Of a stretch of DNA of 49,022 bases, positions 42,769 through 49,022 are shown piece by piece. Origin of the DNA: Alteraurantiacibacter buctensis (lineage in GTDB: Bacteria > Pseudomonadota > Alphaproteobacteria > Sphingomonadales > Sphingomonadaceae); assembly GCF_009827655.1 (NCBI RefSeq), contig NZ_WTYV01000010.1, positions 10,001 through 59,022 of the forward strand, in the 5' to 3' direction. The position numbers were made by a program, and so were the translations under genes. Every line of letters begins with the position of its first letter. Position 1 is the first letter of the stretch. The notes under the pieces are model-generated. The model saw only the letters and a program-made list of their open reading frames with translations. It ran no database searches and was not told where the DNA came from.

Positions 42769-43167
42769 ATGAAACATATGATTATCGCAACGGCACTCGC
42801 CGCTTGTCTCGCCGCTTCACCCGCTTTGGCGCAGCAGGAGCAACACCAGCACGGGGCGGCTTCTGCCGAAACCGGGCAGCCTGATCAGGGTGCTGGGATG
42901 ACGATGGGCTCCGACGCGATGCAGCAGCACAGGCAAAATATGGAGGAAATGCGCACGCTTATGCAACAAGCCCATGCTGCTACCGATCCCGCTGAACGCC
43001 AGCGCTTGATGGGCGAGCACCACCAGCTGATGCAGGCACGGATGGCCAGTATGATGCAAAGCCACAACTCCGCCATGATGCAGGCGTGTCAGGAGCAGAT
43101 GGCGATGATGCACGACATGATGGGTCAGATGGCCGCACATCACGAAATGATGCCGTCAAATCAGTAA
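42769..43167 (+). CDS. Met/His-rich periplasmic protein
   Basis: 132 residues with a signal peptide (MKHMIIATALAACLAASPALAQ, split near Ala21/Gln22). The mature part has about 21 Met and 10 His in 110 residues, as in MQQHRQNMEEMRTLM, MQARMASMMQSHNSAMM and MAMMHDMMGQMAAHHEMM. Methionine clusters bind Cu(I) or Ag(I) in the oxidising periplasm. It is likely a copper buffer made with the cop operon, although a 156-base gap separates it from copD. I do not recognise a named family. Start 42769 has AAGGAAA upstream; an ATG six bases earlier is possible. Confidence 0.75.
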   Translation: MKHMIIATALAACLAASPALAQQEQHQHGAASAETGQPDQGAGMTMGSDAMQQHRQNMEEMRTLMQQAHAATDPAERQRLMGEHHQLMQARMASMMQSHNSAMMQACQEQMAMMHDMMGQMAAHHEMMPSNQ

Positions 43168-43238
43168 ACGCGAATTCGGGCGGCCACCGGTGGCGTGCCG
43201 GGGTCGCCCGCTTCATGGTTTAATGAAAGGATTCTCGA

Positions 43239-43574
43239 ATGGGTCAAGATCAAAACGGTGCGCTGTCGCGGTGGGACGATGAGGGCGGTGCGACCCCGTG
43301 CGGACCTCAGGAGAACCTCGCGGCGGCATGCGATGAATGGGACATTCCAGCGCCTTCGAAGGCCGAACTGATCCAATTGCGCATTCGGGTAATTGCCCTG
43401 GAAAACGTCGTATTGAGCCTTCTGTCCGCTGCTTCTGACAAGCAGCTTGAACTGGTTGCGGAGATGGCGGAGCTTATCAAACCGCGACCAGATGCCCGAC
43501 AGCATTCCCTGACAATCCATGCGGCGACACAAATGACCCAGCTTGTAGAGCGATCCAGGCATTTTCGTTCCTGA
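43239..43574 (+). CDS. Unknown 111-residue protein
   Basis: Soluble, no signal peptide. The N-terminal 40 residues hold two Cys (GGATPCGPQENLAAACDEWD) and the rest is an amphipathic helix rich in Leu, Ile and Ala (AELIQLRIRVIALENVVLSL, LELVAEMAELIKP) suited to a coiled coil. I recognise no family. It has the ribosome site AAAGGAT and lies nine bases before the ATP-grasp-like gene, so the two are probably one unit. Confidence 0.6.
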   Translation: MGQDQNGALSRWDDEGGATPCGPQENLAAACDEWDIPAPSKAELIQLRIRVIALENVVLSLLSAASDKQLELVAEMAELIKPRPDARQHSLTIHAATQMTQLVERSRHFRS

Positions 43575-43583
43575 ATCCGGTGC

Positions 43584-44957
43584 ATGGATCAACAGGATGG
43601 GCTCAAACGAAAACTGGACGACACGGCGATGGCTGATGTCCGGTCCGGTTCAACGGCGATAAGGCGAACTGATATGAATATCGGCCGTGAGCCAAGCATT
43701 GTTGCCCTGCGAGCGAACGCAGCGTGTTTTTGCATCACTCTTGACCGGGAAGAGCTTGCGCAAAAATTAGATGCCGAGACCGGCTCCGACGGGTTTGGCA
43801 TCCGACTGACCGCTTCTCACCCCTATCTGTTTGCAAACTCGCCTGTCTTTCTAGCAACCGAGACCATGACCGCGATGAAGACGGTTGTCGCGGCAGTTGA
43901 GACGGCTGCCGCGCTTCCGCCGTTTCGTGCCGCTGTGCTCGAGTGGGCACCTGCCATCGCAGCTGCGGACTTCGGCCCGGTAGGCGCGTTGATGGGCTAC
44001 GACTTTCACCTGACCGAAGCAGGTCCTGTTCTGATCGAGGTCAATACCAATGCCGGCGGCGCGTTCCTTAACGCCGCGCTCGCCAGCGCACAGCGCGCCT
44101 GCTGTTTCGAGACGGCTACGGCCCCCTATCCCGATGATGCCGTACAGGATTTTGAGCTTGGCATCGTCGCCATGTTTACTAGCGAGTGGCATCGTCAGCG
44201 CCGCGTCGGAAAACCGGCAGTCATCGCGATTGTCGACGACGAGCCTCATGCACAATATCTTTACCCAGAGTTTCTGCTCGTCAAGGCGGTGCTCGAACGG
44301 CACGGCATACGAGCCTTGGTTGTCGACCCCAAGGCACTGACAGGGTCCGCTGCCGGACTGTCGTTTGACGGGCTTCATGTTGATCTGGTCTATAACCGGC
44401 TGGTCGACTTCGCGTTTGAGGAGCCCGATCATGCAGGCTTGCGAAGCGCTTATCTGCAAGATCTGGTCGTCGTCACGCCAAACCCCCATGTCCATGCGCT
44501 GTATGCCGACAAGCGCAATCTTTCACTATTGTCCGATGCAGAGCTTCTCACCCGATGGGGCCTTCCCTTAGACGCGGTGAAAGTTCTCGAGGTCGCCATT
44601 CCGCGGACAGTACTCGTCAGCATGGAGAATGCAGACGCGCTTTGGGCCGATCGCCGCAATCTCTTCTTCAAACCCGCCCGGGGCTACGGCAGCAAGGCGG
44701 CCTATAGCGGGGCAAAGCTGACACGGAGCGTCTGGGAGCACATCACTGCCGGAGACTATATCGCGCAAACCTTTGCGCCTCCAAGCATCCGACGTATCGA
44801 GCGCGATGGCGAGGTGCTGGATTTGAAGGCAGATTTCAGGCTGTATACCTACGATGGAGCGGTCCTTCTGACGGCGGCGCGATTGTACCGGGGACAGACA
44901 ACCAACATGCGCACACCGGGCGGCGGATTTGCCCCGGTGCTGGAGATCGCACTTTAA
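43584..44957 (+). CDS. ATP-grasp-like ligase with permuted motif order
   Basis: 457 residues, soluble. Motifs read in an unusual order. Near the N-terminus (138-159) is GYDFHLTEAGPVLIEVN, the E-x-N metal-binding segment that normally ends an ATP-grasp fold. Later come a pre-ATP-grasp-like part (IAIVDDEPHAQYLYPE 214-229; DLVYNRLVDF 267-276; ADKRNLSLLSD 308-318), the nucleotide-binding NLFFKPARGYGSKAAYSG (359-376), YIAQTFAPP (392-400) and DLKADFRLYTYDGAVLL (413-429). The fold therefore seems circularly permuted. Such enzymes form amide bonds using ATP. Substrates unknown. Starts at 43584 or, with AAGG upstream, 43674. Confidence 0.65.
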   Translation: MDQQDGLKRKLDDTAMADVRSGSTAIRRTDMNIGREPSIVALRANAACFCITLDREELAQKLDAETGSDGFGIRLTASHPYLFANSPVFLATETMTAMKTVVAAVETAAALPPFRAAVLEWAPAIAAADFGPVGALMGYDFHLTEAGPVLIEVNTNAGGAFLNAALASAQRACCFETATAPYPDDAVQDFELGIVAMFTSEWHRQRRVGKPAVIAIVDDEPHAQYLYPEFLLVKAVLERHGIRALVVDPKALTGSAAGLSFDGLHVDLVYNRLVDFAFEEPDHAGLRSAYLQDLVVVTPNPHVHALYADKRNLSLLSDAELLTRWGLPLDAVKVLEVAIPRTVLVSMENADALWADRRNLFFKPARGYGSKAAYSGAKLTRSVWEHITAGDYIAQTFAPPSIRRIERDGEVLDLKADFRLYTYDGAVLLTAARLYRGQTTNMRTPGGGFAPVLEIAL

Positions 44958-45081
44958 GGACAGGGTGTCCGTCATCAGAACATTCGGCGTAGATAAGCGG
45001 AGTGCGGGCCTCGTCTGTGTATTGATGCTAAGCGGCGGGCTTGGGGCGTTGCAAGCGACGATGCTCGCTGTACTGTGAAGC

Positions 45082-45399
45082 ATGCCGGTCGTGCCAAAAG
45101 CGGCCATTCCGACCACGGCGAGCATTACCGAAGCGCGGGTGATGCGGGGCGTCTATACCGCCCCCTTCACCGGCATTCACGGCTGGTTTTGGCAGAAGCG
45201 TTCGATGAACAAAGTCTCGTTGTGGCTCGAAGGCAGCGGCGGGATGACCTCCTCGATGATTTTCAATGCGGCAGGAGAATCCGATCGTCCGTTGCAGGAC
45301 GTGGAGAACGGCGTTGAAGGCAGCGCAGCGGGCCATGCGATGCAAAGCTCCGGGCAAGCCTCAGGGCAGGAGGCCGAATCATGTAAAGTGGGTGAATGA
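45082..45399 (+). CDS. Possible HGWFW-motif protein lacking its anchor
   Basis: 105 residues. The core GVYTAPFTGIHGWFWQKRSM followed by NKVSLWLEG resembles the C-terminal domain of the anchored protein at 46926-47561 (DGSHGWFWRNRSG). No signal or helix is present. Directly upstream in the same frame (44965-45078) a GTG frame encodes a hydrophobic segment (AGLVCVLMLSGGLGALQATM) cut off by TGA two codons before this ATG. Either an anchored protein has been broken by a nonsense change, or two small products are made. Family unknown. Confidence 0.45.
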   Translation: MPVVPKAAIPTTASITEARVMRGVYTAPFTGIHGWFWQKRSMNKVSLWLEGSGGMTSSMIFNAAGESDRPLQDVENGVEGSAAGHAMQSSGQASGQEAESCKVGE

Positions 45400-45527
45400 A
45401 TACAGCGCCACCGCCGATTGTTGTACATTCTTTGCTGACCTGCGCGTGCCTATGCGCTACTGAACAGCAAGCGCGACCAGCATTCTGTGCTCTCTCCGGA
45501 TGCATTTCCACCGGTTCGCGCACGCCG

Positions 45528-46862
45528 TCATTGTTTCGGCCAGCTTGGATGGAGCTCGTCGATCATGAACGCGTGGCCAGCCTTTCCTCCGGCGTGTTCG
45601 GTCACGAGATGCTGGTGGTCGGCAGGGAGGTCATCGTGGCCGTGTTCGACCGCTTCCTGATCGGCGGCAGGCCAGATCAGCAACGCAATGGCGGTGCCCA
45701 CCAAGGCGATGACCGCGCTAACGCCGAACGCTGCGCCAAACCCGAATATTGCGCCGATCTGCCCCGCCAACGGATAGGCAATCAACCAGCAAACATGACT
45801 GAGGGCGAATTGCGCTGCGAACAGCGCCGGGCGAGCACCGCTGCCCGAGGAACGCCTAAGCAGCCTGCCCCCGGGCGTTACCGTGGCGGAATAGCCGATG
45901 CCGAGCAGGACCCATCCGCCGACCATGAAGCCCCAATATCCGGGCGCTGTATACACCTGCCACGATGCCGTCAGCATGGCAAGGACCGCTACCAGCAAGC
46001 TCGCGCCCGCCAGCATCATCACGCGATCCGAAATGCGCCCAAGCAGACGGGGTAGCGACAACGCGCAGAGCATTGAACCGCCGCCGAATGCCGCCAGCGT
46101 AATCGCGACCTCGCGCTGACCCAGCCCGAGCGCGCTCTGCACCAACACAGGCGTGTTGACGATCACCATCGCGCTGGCGGCGGCTGCGGCCAGGGTTATC
46201 GCCAGCAAGCCGCGCAAGCGCGGCGTCTTGAGGTAAATGCGCGTGCCCAGGGTGGTCCGTGCGTATATTCCGCCAATCGAAGCAGTCGCCTGCGACCGGG
46301 GCAGCACCACCGACAGCACCATGAGCGCCGATACCGCAAAGCCGACGCTGGTGCCGGCGAACAGCCAGTGGAAGTTGATCAGGGTCAGCAACACCGCCGC
46401 CAACATCGGGCTGAGCAGGCTTTCCAGATCATAGGCCAGCCGCGAGAGCGACAGGGCGCTGGTGTAATCCTTTTCGTCGTGCAGGATGTCAGGAATGGTC
46501 GCCTGAAAGGTCGGGGTGAAACCAGCCGATGCCGATTGCAGCACCAAGATCAGCACGTAGATTTGCCAGATCTGGTCCACAAACGGCAAAGCCAGCGCCA
46601 CCAGCGTGCGCACCACGTCCATCGCGACCAGAAACGCGCGCCGGGGCAGGCGCGAGGCATAGGCCCCTACAACGGGCGCAACGCCGATAAAGGCGATCAT
46701 CTTGATAGCCATCGCTGTGCCCAGCACCGCGCCGCTGTTCGCGCCCGCCAGATCGTAGGCCAACAGACCAAGCGCAACCGTCGCCAGCCCTGTGCCGACA
46801 AGCGCGATGACCTGGGCCAGGAACAGATGGCGATAGGTGCGATTGGCCAAAACCGAGAGCAT
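45528..46862 (-). CDS. MFS transporter with a His-rich tail
   Basis: 444 residues, 12 hydrophobic segments. MFS marks: LFLAQVIALVGTGLATVALGLLAYDL at the start, the loop between helices two and three with GAYASRLPRRAFLVAMD, and a central loop. The C-terminal tail is cytoplasmic and rich in His and Asp (EAVEHGHDDLPADHQHLVTEH), as in nickel exporters of the NreB type, so a metal cargo is plausible. ATG at 46862 has GGAG upstream; the TTG at 46907 is less likely. It is the last gene of the leftward czcA-hupE-anchor group. Confidence 0.82.
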   Translation of the reverse strand: MLSVLANRTYRHLFLAQVIALVGTGLATVALGLLAYDLAGANSGAVLGTAMAIKMIAFIGVAPVVGAYASRLPRRAFLVAMDVVRTLVALALPFVDQIWQIYVLILVLQSASAGFTPTFQATIPDILHDEKDYTSALSLSRLAYDLESLLSPMLAAVLLTLINFHWLFAGTSVGFAVSALMVLSVVLPRSQATASIGGIYARTTLGTRIYLKTPRLRGLLAITLAAAAASAMVIVNTPVLVQSALGLGQREVAITLAAFGGGSMLCALSLPRLLGRISDRVMMLAGASLLVAVLAMLTASWQVYTAPGYWGFMVGGWVLLGIGYSATVTPGGRLLRRSSGSGARPALFAAQFALSHVCWLIAYPLAGQIGAIFGFGAAFGVSAVIALVGTAIALLIWPAADQEAVEHGHDDLPADHQHLVTEHAGGKAGHAFMIDELHPSWPKQ

Positions 46863-46925
46863 GGCTACTCCACTTCCATTATGGGAATTGCCTCGGGAAT
46901 TAGCCAAGCGCGGCCGTGACCCCCA

Positions 46926-47561
46926 TTAGACAACCCGCTTGACCTCGCCATAAGCCCCTTGGGTGCGAAGTGTGATCGTGACAGGAGCTCCGGAACGGTT
47001 GCGCCAGAACCAGCCGTGGCTGCCGTCGAACGCGGCGACAAGTTCGCCTTGTTCACCGGTCGATTGCTGGCCTTTGCCGTATCCATGATACGAGATGCCC
47101 GGCCCGTCGGCATGGGTGTCGTAATTGACGTGTCCGCCATCGACCGACCAGGCGAAGGTGATCCGTGTGCCTTCGTTAGCAGTTAGCTTGATTTCCGCTC
47201 CTTCTCCCGGTGCGAGCGTGAGACTAGTGGTGTCGCTGCGGCCAGCGGCTTCGGCAGGGGCTTGGGACCCGACCACGGCCTGTGCCGCCGGTTGGGATGT
47301 GGCTAGTGCGGTTGCACCGGCCGTTGCCGCAGGGTTAGCGGCTGCGTCCAGAGCAGCTTCCTTTGCAAGCTGCTGTTTGATCTCGCCCATCTCGGTCAAG
47401 CCAATCGCGCGACCGATCCCGGTGGGATCAATCGCATATTCGGACGGCAGGACCACTGTGACAAGGATTGCAGTCGAGGCCGCCAGCGCAATGCCGGTAG
47501 CGCCAAGTAGTTGCCGTGTGGTGGGCAGGTCTTCGAGACGGGGCCGTTGGGCGTTGAACAT
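46926..47561 (-). CDS. Membrane-anchored periplasmic protein with HGWFW motif
   Basis: 211 residues. A short cytoplasmic start (MFNAQRPRLEDLPTTRQLLG), one helix at about 17-40 (GATGIALAASTAILVTVVLP), an Ala-rich periplasmic linker (about 70-110), then a small beta-rich domain with ITFAWSVDGGHVNYDTHADG, SYHGYGKGQQSTGEQGELVA and DGSHGWFWRNRSGAPVTITL. Such anchor proteins occur with HupE in other bacteria, but their role is unknown; the conserved His and Trp suggest metal handling. Start at 47561 has AGGAG at the right spacing. Confidence 0.75.
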   Translation of the reverse strand: MFNAQRPRLEDLPTTRQLLGATGIALAASTAILVTVVLPSEYAIDPTGIGRAIGLTEMGEIKQQLAKEAALDAAANPAATAGATALATSQPAAQAVVGSQAPAEAAGRSDTTSLTLAPGEGAEIKLTANEGTRITFAWSVDGGHVNYDTHADGPGISYHGYGKGQQSTGEQGELVAAFDGSHGWFWRNRSGAPVTITLRTQGAYGEVKRVV

Positions 47562-47581
47562 GATTGAAGCTCCTGTCTTGA

Positions 47582-49022
<1,441 letters not shown>

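Noticed and set aside
45396..46055. Long open frame opposite the MFS transporter
   Set aside because: It is the antisense shadow of a clear 12-helix transporter; its translation is low-complexity and has no family features.

Overview
The window looks like a chromosome segment of a sphingomonad-type alphaproteobacterium, most likely of the Erythrobacteraceae. The reasons are the high GC of the left half, the pairs bamE / ubiquinol-cytochrome c chaperone / YceD and COQ9 / ankyrin protein, an EipA (DUF1134) envelope protein and an Atm1-type ABC exporter. No species can be assigned from the sequence alone.

Layout. (1) 1-17.4 kb is housekeeping backbone: a glycosyltransferase and flippase (surface polysaccharide), a retropepsin-like protease, an Atm1-like exporter, a c'-type cytochrome, an M16 peptidase, a pair of small membrane proteins, hslU and hslV separated by a decayed glycosyltransferase gene, bamE, a bc1-complex chaperone, yceD, ssb and feoAB. 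(2) 17.4-20.8 kb is a small lower-GC islet with a CadR-type MerR regulator, its operator-promoter, a short cation-diffusion-facilitator-like exporter and a TonB-dependent receptor. (3) 20.8-28.7 kb returns to backbone: COQ9, ankyrin protein, SCO lipoprotein, YcgN-like protein, a YgjP-type metallopeptidase, ribD, ribE, an aromatic aminotransferase and eipA. (4) At 28,945 there is tRNA-Ser(GCT), followed by a tyrosine integrase. From there to the right edge the DNA is a lower-GC integrative metal-resistance island whose far end is not in the window.

The island has four blocks. The first is a glutaredoxin-MauE fusion facing a MerR-like regulator across a mer-type operator. The second is a leftward operon: DUF411 protein, a CopA-type Cu(I) P1B-ATPase, an APC permease and a small membrane protein. 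The third is a rightward block: a CnrYXH-type signalling cassette (membrane anti-sigma factor, periplasmic metal sensor, ECF sigma factor) followed by copper genes copA-copB-copC-copD, a Met/His-rich periplasmic protein, a 111-residue unknown and a protein that reads as a circularly permuted ATP-grasp enzyme. The fourth is a leftward block: a CzcA-type RND pump cut by an IS3-like insertion sequence at the right edge, then hupE, a membrane-anchored protein and an MFS transporter.

The most notable observation is an exact two-part motif, TTGAGGG-N13-GTGCGTAAT, found upstream of the anti-sigma gene and again upstream of the multicopper oxidase. It has the geometry of an ECF promoter. Together with the five CnrX metal ligands, all conserved at the right spacing, it suggests that a nickel/cobalt-type CnrYXH cassette has been wired to a copper-oxidase operon. 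The permuted ATP-grasp protein with its small neighbour is the best candidate for an undescribed activity.
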